Source of the DNA: PNAI01 sp964575715
GTDB taxonomy: Bacteria; Pseudomonadota; Alphaproteobacteria; Rhizobiales; Xanthobacteraceae
NCBI GenBank assembly: GCA_964575715.1
Contig: CAZNSG010000156.1
Coordinates: forward strand, 1 to 11,696
Length of the DNA: 11,696 nt
Direction: 5' to 3'
The stretch's first letter is position 1, and each line of letters begins with the position of its first letter. The position numbers and the translations under genes are program-made. A model generated the notes under the pieces. That model did no database searches, was not told the origin of the DNA, and saw nothing but the letters and a program-made list of their open reading frames with translations. Positions 5,909-11,696 of this stretch are shown here, piece by piece.

Positions 5909-6352
5909 TCAATGGGCGCCACCATGGCGATCGCGGTAGCGGCCGCCGTAGCGGCCACCATGGCGGTCGCCGTAGCGATCTCCGTAGCCGCCATCATGAC
6001 GATCGCCGTAGCGACCACCATGGCGATCCCCATGGCGATCATCGTAGTGATCACCGTAACGACCACCATGGCGATCGCCGTAGTGACCACCCTGCCCATA
6101 GCTCATTCGGACGCAGTTCGTGTGCCAATCGCCGTAATATGGATCCCACCGATTATAGCAGCGAGCGTGGTAATTAGGATCATGCAGCGACCACGATGGC
6201 CTGTAGCCCCGGTGACCAGGTCCGACATAAATCGTTGTGAAGGGGGAAAGGACGTTGTTGACGATGACGTCCGCAAACGCCGGTGTGCTCTGCGCGAAAT
6301 TCAACGCCATTGCCACACTCAGAACCGAGACTGCGCCAATAATCTTGTTCAT
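5909..6352 (-). CDS. Exported His/Gly/Asp/Arg/Tyr repeat protein with LSPFTTI module
   Basis: The protein has 147 residues. Residues 1-27 are a clear signal peptide (M-N-K-I-I-G, hydrophobic core, cleavage A-F-A27|D28). The mature chain opens with V-I-V-N-N-V-L-S-P-F-T-T-I (29-41), nearly the same as in the Kazal-like protein. An aromatic stretch with two Cys (C65, C80) follows. From about residue 85 to the end it is low-complexity, built of G-D-R-H, G-G-R-Y and G-D-R-Y units. Such His-rich tails may bind metal or polyanions, but this is inference. ATG at 6352 is chosen because the signal peptide starts there and GGGAGTAGG lies four bases upstream; the frame stays open to 6448. No other gene is close enough to be in an operon with it on this strand. 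Confidence 0.75.
   Translation of the reverse strand: MNKIIGAVSVLSVAMALNFAQSTPAFADVIVNNVLSPFTTIYVGPGHRGYRPSWSLHDPNYHARCYNRWDPYYGDWHTNCVRMSYGQGGHYGDRHGGRYGDHYDDRHGDRHGGRYGDRHDGGYGDRYGDRHGGRYGGRYRDRHGGAH
5912..6100. repeat. Imperfect short-period repeat encoding the His/Gly tail
   Basis: On the plus strand this stretch is a run of imperfect units such as GCGATCGCCGTAG and CGACCACCATG. It encodes the G-D-R-H/G-G-R-Y tail of the gene at 5909-6352. All units keep the reading frame. The low sequence complexity keeps other frames free of stops as well, which explains the long hydrophobic antisense frames here. Confidence 0.7.
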
Positions 6353-6435
6353 CGCACCTACTCCCACAACTTCATTACACGACGGCATTCCCAACACGAC
6401 GCGCAGGTTGAGCGACAGGCATCGCGCGGCGCAAA

Positions 6436-6464
6436 ATTTTAAATACAAGTCCCTTAAGTGCCTA
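6436..6464 (-). promoter_or_regulatory. Candidate promoter of the repeat-protein gene (weak)
   Basis: On the minus strand TAGGCA (6459-6464, four of six -35 positions) and TAAAAT (6436-6441, five of six) are 17 bases apart. This would give a leader of about 77 nt. Surrounding sequence is AT-rich, so a chance match is possible. Confidence 0.3.
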
Positions 6465-6529
6465 AGCGTTTACAATCTCAGCAGGAAGATCAAGGTGCCC
6501 AAGCGCCGATCTCCCTGATATTTACATGG

Positions 6530-6548
6530 TGTGGCACGCCAGCAACGT
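6530..6548. repeat. 19-bp direct repeat, copy 2
   Basis: This is identical to 5086-5104. It lies about 65 bp upstream of the candidate -35 of the gene at 5909-6352. See copy 1. Confidence 0.7.
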
Positions 6549-6672
6549 GCATGCGCAGAGCAAAATTGCCCGCTTTTCGGATCCAGATCCTTCATCTAAA
6601 CTATTGCTAGCGTTGCACGATTACGGCCAAGACAACTCGGCGAACGCAAAAACAGCAACCGCGATGGCACCG

Positions 6673-7368
6673 CTAGCGCGCGGCCGCCTTGCTCAGCGCG
6701 CCCGCCCCGATTTTGGCGAAGCGCACCAGCGAGAACTGCCGCAACAGCGGCATCGGCCGCCGCTCGATCAGTTCAACGCCCAACGGACCACGCACCCGCG
6801 CCGCCCAGCGCGCCAGCCGCGCCCAGGGAAACTCCGGCCGCCAGCCGAGCTTGCGCGCCATCGGCGAGAACCAGCGCTCGAACGCGCGCCACAGGCCCGT
6901 CTCGGCGCCAATGTGGTTGACCAGCACGATTTCGCCGCCGGGCTTGAGCACGCGGGCGAATTCATCGAGCGTCGCCTCCGGATCGGGTACCGCGGTGATG
7001 ACATACTGCGCCACCACCACATCGAAGCACTCGTCGGGAAATCCCAGATGCGCGGCGTCCATCACCGCGAGCGTTTCAACGTTGCTTAAGCCGTGCTCGG
7101 CCACGCGCTCGGCCGCCTTGCGCAGCATCGGCTCCGAAATATCGACGCCGACCAGACGATTTTTGCGCGCATAATCGGGCAGCGAAATGCCGGTGCCGAC
7201 GCCGACTTCCAGAATGCGCCCGCCCGCAACGCCACAGACCCGCTCCGCCGCAGCGATCGCCACTTTGCGGCCACGCTCGAACACCGGGCCGAACACCAGA
7301 TCGTAGACCGGCGCCCAGCGCGCATAGGCTTTGGCAATCGTTTCCTTGTCGAGCTTGTCGTTTTCCAT
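6673..7368 (-). CDS. pmtA: Phosphatidylethanolamine N-methyltransferase, Rhodobacter type
   Basis: This is a 231-residue SAM-dependent methyltransferase. The likely reaction is stepwise methylation of phosphatidylethanolamine to phosphatidylcholine at the inner face of the cytoplasmic membrane. The N-terminal A-Y-x-R-W-A-P-V-Y-D-x-V-F-G-P-V-F (14-30) is typical of the Rhodobacter-type PmtA. SAM-binding motif I is E54-V-G-V-G-T-G60, followed by the acidic residue in V-G-V-D76, then M-D104-A and the L-K-P-G-G-E-I-V-L-V-N-H block (141-152). The length is slightly over the usual ~200. ATG at 7368 has GAGGGGG two bases upstream; extension to 7545 would translate through the palindromic repeat and is rejected. 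It follows mnmA on the same strand after 124 bp containing that repeat. A UbiE-like or other methyltransferase is the alternative, but the N-terminal signature favours PmtA. Confidence 0.82.
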   Translation of the reverse strand: MENDKLDKETIAKAYARWAPVYDLVFGPVFERGRKVAIAAAERVCGVAGGRILEVGVGTGISLPDYARKNRLVGVDISEPMLRKAAERVAEHGLSNVETLAVMDAAHLGFPDECFDVVVAQYVITAVPDPEATLDEFARVLKPGGEIVLVNHIGAETGLWRAFERWFSPMARKLGWRPEFPWARLARWAARVRGPLGVELIERRPMPLLRQFSLVRFAKIGAGALSKAAAR

Positions 7369-7391
7369 CGCCCCCTCGTGTGTCGTCCAGC

Positions 7392-7436
7392 GCATGATCC
7401 CGAAAAGTGGGAACCGGTTTTCGGAAAAGATCATGC
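7392..7436. repeat. Intact GCATGATC palindromic intergenic repeat
   Basis: The outer arms GCATGATC (7392-7399) and GATCATGC (7429-7436) and the inner arms CCGAAAA (7400-7406) and TTTTCGG (7418-7424) pair perfectly around the loop GTGGGAACCGG, with an AAAA bulge on one side. It lies between mnmA and pmtA, so it would form a hairpin in any shared transcript. This palindrome type is frequent in Bradyrhizobium and relatives. An interrupted copy is at 1446-1682. Confidence 0.85.
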
Positions 7437-7492
7437 TCAAACAAAAAGCTTGCGTTCCGACTTGCGCGCCGCCTGCGCGGCAACGCCCCTGC

Positions 7493-8686
7493 TCAACCGC
7501 GCGCCGCGATCTTGCGCGCGTCTTCCCGCCTGCGCACCGCTGCAAATCCCGCGGCAGCTGCGTTTACAATAAATCCGCCACCCAGCACGCGCGCCTGCCC
7601 CTCCGCGGCATCATAGAGCACACAAGCCTGCCCCGGCGAAACACCATCTTCGCCCTCGACCAGTTCGACTTCGTAGCCGCCAGCCACACATTCGAGCCAA
7701 GCCGGCTGCGGCCGCCGGGTTGAGCGCACCTTGACGAACACCTCAAGCCGCCCATGCGCCAGCGATTCCTCGATCGTGCGCTCGCCGATCCAGTTGACGT
7801 CGCGCAGCCGCATGCGCCGCGTTTGCAACGCCTCGCGCGGACCGACCACGACGCGCCGGTTCGCCGCTTCGAGCCGCACCACATAGAGCGGCGCGCCGAT
7901 CGCGATTTTCAAGCCCCGCCGCTGCCCGACGGTGAAATGGATGATGCCGTCATGTTGACCGAGCACGCGGCCGTCGAGATCGACGATGTCGCCGGCGACT
8001 GCCGCGCCTGGCTTGAGCCGTTCGATCATCGCGCTGTAGTGGCCGGTCGGCACGAAGCAGATGTCCTGGCTGTCGTGCTTGTCGGCAATTGTCAGTCCAA
8101 AGCCGCGCGCCAGTTCGCGCGTTCGCGCCTTGCTCAAATCGCCAAGCGGAAAACGCAAAAAATCGAGCTGCTCGCGCGTGGTGCCGAACAGGAAGTAGCT
8201 CTGATCGCGCTCTTCCTCGCGCGCGCGGTAGAGCGCGCGGGAGCCATCGGGCAAGGCGCGCGACGCAACATAATGGCCGGTCGCCAGCGCCTTGGCGCCA
8301 AGCTCGCGCGCGGTCGCCAGCAGATCGCGGAATTTTATCGACTGATTGCAATCGACGCACGGCACCGGCGTTTCGCCGGTGACATAGCTTTCGACAAAGC
8401 GGTCGATTACCACTTCCTTGAAGTGTCTCTCGTAGTCGAGCACGTAATGCGCAATGCCGATGCGATCGGCCACCGCGCGCGCATCGTGGATGTCCTGGCC
8501 GGCGCAGCACGCGCCCTTGCGGTGGACCGCCGTTCCGTGATCGTAGAGTTGCAACGTAACGCCGACCACGTCGTAGCCCTCGGCCTTGAGCAGCGCCGCC
8601 GTCACCGAGGAATCGACGCCGCCGGACATGGCGACAACCACGCGGGTTGTTTCCGGCCGGCCCTCGAGATCGAGACTGTTACGCAT
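7493..8686 (-). CDS. mnmA: tRNA-specific 2-thiouridylase MnmA
   Basis: This cytoplasmic enzyme makes 2-thiouridine at wobble position 34 of tRNA-Lys, -Glu and -Gln, using ATP and sulfur delivered by a relay. The protein has 397 residues, within the usual 350-400. The N-terminal PP-loop is S21-G-G-V-D-S-S27. C113 in D-C-N-Q-S-I-K-F aligns with the catalytic Cys of the L-C-N-x-x-I-K-F motif, and the partner Cys is C210 in D-S-Q-D-I-C-F. T-G-H-Y and R-D-Q-S-Y-F-L-F are also present, and the C-terminal part contains the F-T-V-G-Q-R-R-G-L motif. ATG at 8686 (M-R-N-S-L-D-L-E-G-R-P) fits the start of related proteins. A GTG three codons upstream (8695) is possible; neither has a strong ribosome site. 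It is upstream of pmtA and diverges from fliK. Confidence 0.96.
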   Translation of the reverse strand: MRNSLDLEGRPETTRVVVAMSGGVDSSVTAALLKAEGYDVVGVTLQLYDHGTAVHRKGACCAGQDIHDARAVADRIGIAHYVLDYERHFKEVVIDRFVESYVTGETPVPCVDCNQSIKFRDLLATARELGAKALATGHYVASRALPDGSRALYRAREEERDQSYFLFGTTREQLDFLRFPLGDLSKARTRELARGFGLTIADKHDSQDICFVPTGHYSAMIERLKPGAAVAGDIVDLDGRVLGQHDGIIHFTVGQRRGLKIAIGAPLYVVRLEAANRRVVVGPREALQTRRMRLRDVNWIGERTIEESLAHGRLEVFVKVRSTRRPQPAWLECVAGGYEVELVEGEDGVSPGQACVLYDAAEGQARVLGGGFIVNAAAAGFAAVRRREDARKIAARG

Positions 8687-8929
8687 CGCTGTCACGGTTG
8701 CTGCCGCGCTCCAGATTCGAGGATGGCGCCACGCTTAGTACTATAGGAGCCGTCCGTACCCGCGCAATGCGGCCCGCTCGCCTTAGTATTAGCGCTCACA
8801 TTGCGGGAATTTCGCGGCGCCCGGCAGATCTTGCCCATGGTCAGCAGAGGCTGCCGGGAGGCCGCCCGCGCGTTTTCCCGATTGCGATCTAAGACATTGA
8901 AATGATGAAATGTTTTTTGCACGCCACGC
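8687..8929. other. Divergent intergenic region mnmA / fliK
   Basis: No coding frame here is convincing. The region carries a candidate mnmA promoter on the left and leads into the sigma-54-type promoter of fliK on the right. CTTAGTA occurs twice (8734-8740 and 8781-8787). Confidence 0.5.
8740..8767 (-). promoter_or_regulatory. Candidate mnmA promoter
   Basis: On the minus strand TTGCGC (8762-8767, four of six) and TATAGT (8740-8745, five of six) are 16 bases apart. Transcription would start near 8733, with a leader of about 47 nt to the ATG at 8686. Confidence 0.4.
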
Positions 8930-8945
8930 TGGCCCGGGGCTTGCA
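8930..8945 (+). promoter_or_regulatory. Sigma-54 (RpoN) type promoter of fliK-flgD
   Basis: TGGCCCGGGGCTTGCA matches the sigma-54 consensus TGGCAC-N5-TTGCA except at one position. The GG at -24 and the GC at -12 are exactly 10 bp apart. The start would be near 8956, leaving about 30 nt before the GTG of fliK. Flagellar hook genes of alphaproteobacteria such as Caulobacter are known to use sigma-54, which supports the reading. The matching activator site was not identified. Confidence 0.65.
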
Positions 8946-8986
8946 GCCAGCCTTTGGTCGCAAGTAGCGTCGCATGAGGTAGTTCC

Positions 8987-10720
8987 GTGTCCAGCGTGGC
9001 GTCCGATTCGAGTGCCGTTCAGTTTTTCCATCCGTTGCCAGCACCGCGTGGTCCGTCGGCCGGAGCCGACAATGCCGGAGAGCATACGACCCCATTTGCC
9101 ATGCTGCTCGACGCCAACAACCCCGCGGCTCCCCTGTCGCCCGCTCCATGCTTTGATCGCCCAGCGCGGAGCGAGAGCGCGCCGCAGCGTCGCGACGATT
9201 TGCCGCCCGCCGACGAGCAGCGCGCGGACGCGCGTCCGCCATCCGCGCCGCAGGACGACGTCCCGAATGCCAATGGCGGCAACCATGCGGCAACCGGCAG
9301 CGATAACGATTTTGCCAAAGCATCCGAGGACACGGCCACCACCAACGACAACAGCCAAGTCTCGGCTAATGATGGCATCGCAGACCAGGCCGCCGTGAAT
9401 AGCCCCGGCGCCAATGCTCAAATCACCTTCGCCCAAATCGTCATTGGGCCTGCCGTTGCGCCTGTAACGCTGGCGGGCGATGCGACGCCGGCCCAACCCG
9501 TAGCTTCGCCGAATGCCGCAACGGTTGCGATCACCGCAACCTCCCTCGCCTCGCCGCCGGTCGCGGATCAATCCACAGCGGATGATCATTCCGCGTCGGC
9601 GGGTAATCCGGAATCGGCCAAGAATCACGCATTAAGTGCTGCATGGGAGCGCGTATCGGTTCACGCATCGGATCGTGCAAAGGCCGTACTCGCCGCGCTT
9701 GCAGACATTGCCGCATCCACAACGCCCGCCGCATCTGTCGAATCCACCACCGACGAGTCGGCTACACAAACCGCGCCCGGCGAACCAAGCAGCAATGCCG
9801 CGCGCGCGACTCCGGCCACACCCGCGACACCGGCTCAACCGGCCAAGAAATCCGAGCTCACCGGTCAGACCGAGTCTGCCGAAACCGCCGAAAATGCCAT
9901 GCGGGCTACCCCGGCCACACCCGCACAGCCGGCACAGAAGGCCGCGCCGATCGCAGATGCCGCACCGGCTGGTGCGCGCGCATCGGACAACTCGCAAGAC
10001 GAGAATGGCCCGGCCCAGAATGATTCGCCCAGCACCAATGCCAACCCGAACGCCCTCGCCGCGCTCGACGAAGCCGCCGAGAACGACGGCACGAAGCCCG
10101 AGTTGGCGGCCGACAACGGAAAACACCTCGGCACCGAACTGAAATCAAACGCCAGAATGGTCACCGATACAGCCAGTCAAATTGTCGAACCGGCGCTCAC
10201 CAGCAATCGTGCCGAGACCGTTCAACTGCCCGCCCCGGCGTTGCCGGCGGTCGTCAACGCCGCAATGCCGGCGAATGCAGCGCCGCCGCCGATCGCGGCC
10301 GCTGCCATACCGCTGGCGGGCGTGCCCATCGAGATCGCCGCGCAAGCTAAGGACGGCAATCATCGCTTCGAGATCCGGCTCGATCCGCCGGAACTTGGCC
10401 GCATCGACGTGCGGCTCGACATCGATCGCAATGGTCACGTGACCTCGCGGCTGATGGCAGATCGGCCGGAAACGCTCGATCTGCTTCGCCGCGACGCGCC
10501 GCAGATCGAACGCGCACTGCAAGACGCCGGCCTCAAGACCAGCAATCAGGGCTTGCAATTCTCGCTGCGCGATCAATCCTTTGCGCAACAGAACGACGAC
10601 TCTCTGCCAGTCGCGGCAAAACTCGTCCTACCAGCGGACGCCATCGTTCCGCTCGAGGCCATGCGGCACGGTTACGGACGCATGATTGGCCTCGGCGGCG
10701 GCATAGACATTCGGGTTTGA
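8987..10720 (+). CDS. fliK: Flagellar hook-length control protein FliK
   Basis: FliK measures hook length and switches the flagellar export apparatus from hook to filament substrates. It is exported through the flagellar type III system, which fits the absence of a Sec signal. The protein has 577 residues. The long N-terminal part (1-440) is Ala/Pro/Thr/Asp-rich, low-complexity and probably disordered, as expected of the ruler part. It contains a 33-residue-period duplication (R-A-T-P-A-T-P...A-Q-P-A near 276 and 309). The conserved C-terminal switch domain (Flg_hook type) spans about 450-535 with F461-E-I-R-L-D-P-P-E-L-G-R-I-D-V-R-L and a following helix (A-P-Q-I-E-R-A-L-Q-D-A-G-L). The start is GTG at 8987, with GAGGTAG about five bases upstream. 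flgD starts 9 bp downstream, so the two are co-transcribed, probably from the sigma-54 promoter at 8930. Confidence 0.92.
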   Translation: MSSVASDSSAVQFFHPLPAPRGPSAGADNAGEHTTPFAMLLDANNPAAPLSPAPCFDRPARSESAPQRRDDLPPADEQRADARPPSAPQDDVPNANGGNHAATGSDNDFAKASEDTATTNDNSQVSANDGIADQAAVNSPGANAQITFAQIVIGPAVAPVTLAGDATPAQPVASPNAATVAITATSLASPPVADQSTADDHSASAGNPESAKNHALSAAWERVSVHASDRAKAVLAALADIAASTTPAASVESTTDESATQTAPGEPSSNAARATPATPATPAQPAKKSELTGQTESAETAENAMRATPATPAQPAQKAAPIADAAPAGARASDNSQDENGPAQNDSPSTNANPNALAALDEAAENDGTKPELAADNGKHLGTELKSNARMVTDTASQIVEPALTSNRAETVQLPAPALPAVVNAAMPANAAPPPIAAAAIPLAGVPIEIAAQAKDGNHRFEIRLDPPELGRIDVRLDIDRNGHVTSRLMADRPETLDLLRRDAPQIERALQDAGLKTSNQGLQFSLRDQSFAQQNDDSLPVAAKLVLPADAIVPLEAMRHGYGRMIGLGGGIDIRV

Positions 10721-10729
10721 GGACATCAC

Positions 10730-11434
10730 ATGGCGATCAGCATCCCGGCCATCAATCCATCGGCGACCGCCGCTATAAGTACGGCGACCTCGTCAAGCGC
10801 GAACACAAGCGGCTCGCTCGGCATCGATCGAACGTCCATCGCCGGTAATTTCAACACGTTCCTGCAGCTGCTCACCACCCAGCTCATGAATCAAAACCCG
10901 CTCGATCCGCTCGACACCAACCAGTTCACCCAGCAGCTCGTGCAGTTTGCGCAGGTCGAGCAGCAGCTTCGATCGAACGACCAGCTCGCGACGCTGGTGT
11001 CCTTGCAAAAAACCACGCAGGCCACCGCCGCGCTCAATTTCGTCGGCCAGACGGTGGTCGTCGACGGCTCGACCGCGCCGCTCGCCGATGGCAGAGCAAC
11101 CTGGAGCTTCACCAGCCCGAAACCGGCGACCGCGACCATCAGCATCAAGGATTCAACCGGCCAGACCGCCTATTCCGGCAGCTTTACGCTGCAGGCAGGT
11201 CCGCAGGGCTTCGTGTGGGACGGCAAGGGCAACGACGGCACCCTGTGGCCGAGCGGCGCCTACACCATGTCGATCACGTCCAAGGATGCGAACGGACAAT
11301 CGGTCGCAATCTCCACGGAAGTTCAGGGCGTTGTCGATTCGGTCGATCTGACGCAAAATCCGCCGCTGCTCGCGATCGGCGCGCAGACCTTCACCATCGA
11401 CAAGATCAAACGCATCGTGCGCGCGACGAATTAG
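10730..11434 (+). CDS. flgD: Flagellar hook assembly scaffold (hook cap) FlgD
   Basis: FlgD forms the temporary cap under which hook subunits (FlgE) assemble, and is itself exported by the flagellar type III apparatus. The protein has 234 residues, normal for the family. The N-terminal signature F44-L-Q-L-L-T-T-Q-L-M-N-Q-N-P-L-D-P-L-D62 followed by N-Q-F-T-Q-Q-L-V-Q-F-A-Q-V-E-Q is diagnostic. The C-terminal half has the beta-rich FlgD Ig-like/Tudor part, including F-V-W-D-G-K-G-N-D-G and P-S-G-A-Y-T. GAGGA overlaps the fliK stop codon and lies six bases before the ATG, so translation is likely coupled to fliK. A strong hairpin follows 28 bp after the stop. Confidence 0.97.
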   Translation: MAISIPAINPSATAAISTATSSSANTSGSLGIDRTSIAGNFNTFLQLLTTQLMNQNPLDPLDTNQFTQQLVQFAQVEQQLRSNDQLATLVSLQKTTQATAALNFVGQTVVVDGSTAPLADGRATWSFTSPKPATATISIKDSTGQTAYSGSFTLQAGPQGFVWDGKGNDGTLWPSGAYTMSITSKDANGQSVAISTEVQGVVDSVDLTQNPPLLAIGAQTFTIDKIKRIVRATN

Positions 11435-11462
11435 CAGTCTGCGGAAATACTCTCGATAGTCA

Positions 11463-11511
11463 TTCCGGGGCCGCCGATCTCGGGTTTACCCGAGATCGGC
11501 GGCTTCCGGAA
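11463..11511. terminator. Strong hairpin between convergent genes
   Basis: A perfect 15-bp stem (11470-11484 with 11489-11503, loop TTTA) is extended by outer arms TTCCGG (11463-11468) and CCGGAA (11506-11511). It sits between the stop of flgD and the stop of the convergent TctC-type gene, where a two-way terminator is expected. Neither strand has a clear T run after the stem, so it may act with Rho or as a 3' stabiliser. It could also be a palindromic repeat. Confidence 0.6.
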
Positions 11512-11527
11512 CGATGGCGCCCGCCCC

Positions 11528-11696
11528 TCAATTCACCGCAATGCCCGCTGCCTTCACGATCTGCCCGTTCACCTCGATCTCCTTGCGCACCAGCGCATCG
11601 AATTGCGCGGGGCTGAGCACCATCGGGTCCGCGCCGAGGTTCTTCAGCCGCTCGCTCAGCGCCGGGGTTTTCAGCGCCTTGGCGATTTCGGCATGC
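11528..11696 (-). CDS. TctC/Bug-family receptor, C-terminal end (partial)
   Basis: The gene runs off the right edge, so only the last 55 residues are seen. They read ...I-A-K-A-L-K-T-P-A-L-S-E-R-L-K-N-L-G-A-D-P, then S-P-A-Q-F-D-A-L-V-R-K-E-I, and end V-K-A-A-G-I-A-V-N. The L-x-x-L-G-A-D-P segment, the S-P-x-Q-F-x-x-L-V-x-x-E-I helix and the closing V-K-A-A-G-I are the usual C-terminus of Bug-type periplasmic receptors, and the other receptor in this window also ends V-K-K-A-G-I-A. The ligand is unknown. It is unrelated in function to the flagellar genes it faces. Confidence 0.85.
   Translation of the reverse strand, partial: HAEIAKALKTPALSERLKNLGADPMVLSPAQFDALVRKEIEVNGQIVKAAGIAVN

Larger units (their letters stand above)
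6353..6672. other. Intergenic region between repeat-protein gene and pmtA
   Basis: These 320 bases hold the leader and possible promoter of the repeat-protein gene, the second copy of the 19-bp repeat (6530-6548), and the 3' flank of pmtA. A plus-strand frame from 6526 stays open into the antisense of pmtA but has no family features. No T-run terminator was found after pmtA. Confidence 0.55.

Noticed and set aside
5912..6442. Plus-strand frame with a striking hydrophobic Ala/Val/Ile/Thr stretch like membrane helices
   Set aside because: It is the complement of the repetitive G-D-R-H/G-G-R-Y coding DNA. The opposite strand has a clean signal peptide and ribosome site, and another minus frame is similarly hydrophobic for the same reason.
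7369..7545. Longer pmtA start at 7545 or at the ATG near 7395
   Set aside because: The extension would be translated from the palindromic repeat and is unlike the family, while ATG at 7368 has a ribosome site and the expected N-terminus.
7754..8746. Long plus-strand open frame of 330 codons opposite mnmA
   Set aside because: mnmA on the other strand has all catalytic motifs. The plus frame is Arg/His/Ala-rich, as expected of antisense high-G+C DNA, and has no family features.
9632..10126. Minus-strand Gly/Arg/Cys-rich frame opposite fliK
   Set aside because: It is a shadow of the Ala/Pro/Thr-rich FliK ruler region and has no start signal or family match.

Overview
The window reads as a chromosomal piece of an alphaproteobacterium of the Rhizobiales, most like the Bradyrhizobium / Rhodopseudomonas / Xanthobacteraceae group. 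This rests on high G+C in the housekeeping genes, the DUF6481-type protein, two TctC/Bug-type solute receptors, a Rhodobacter-type PmtA, and the intergenic palindrome built on GCATGATC...GATCATGC that is common in that group. The assignment comes from recognised protein types and style, not from a database search.

Layout. Positions 1-1377 hold the end of a possible small plus-strand ORF, then on the minus strand a small conserved protein (1177-1377) and a TctC/Bug periplasmic receptor (150-1148). Positions 1378-1753 are non-coding: a mosaic repeat and a terminator. A DUF6481-type protein (1754-2134, minus) and an elongator tRNA-Met (2256-2332, minus) follow. The tRNA is bracketed by an 11-bp inverted repeat.

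Positions 2335-6672 form an accessory-looking block of visibly lower G+C. It encodes mostly exported, poorly characterised proteins. One apparent minus-strand operon has an unrecognised 503-residue exported protein (3464-4975) and a three-module Kazal-like protein (2663-3430), with a TTGACA promoter in front. A plus-strand 74-residue small protein (5480-5704) sits behind a tandemly duplicated leader. A minus-strand His/Gly/Asp/Arg/Tyr repeat protein (5909-6352) closes the block. The Kazal-like protein and the repeat protein begin their mature chains with the same module (V-x-N-[IV]-LSPFTTI), and an identical 19-bp sequence lies upstream of both transcription units. This is the most unusual content of the window.

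Positions 6673-8686 return to housekeeping content on the minus strand: mnmA (tRNA 2-thiouridylase) followed by pmtA (phosphatidylethanolamine N-methyltransferase), with an intact palindromic repeat between them. Positions 8930-11434 are a plus-strand flagellar hook unit, fliK-flgD, preceded by a good sigma-54-type promoter. A 15-bp-stem hairpin (11463-11511) separates flgD from the C-terminal end of a second TctC/Bug receptor on the minus strand, which runs off the window. No insertion sequence, CRISPR array, rRNA or known defence system was seen.
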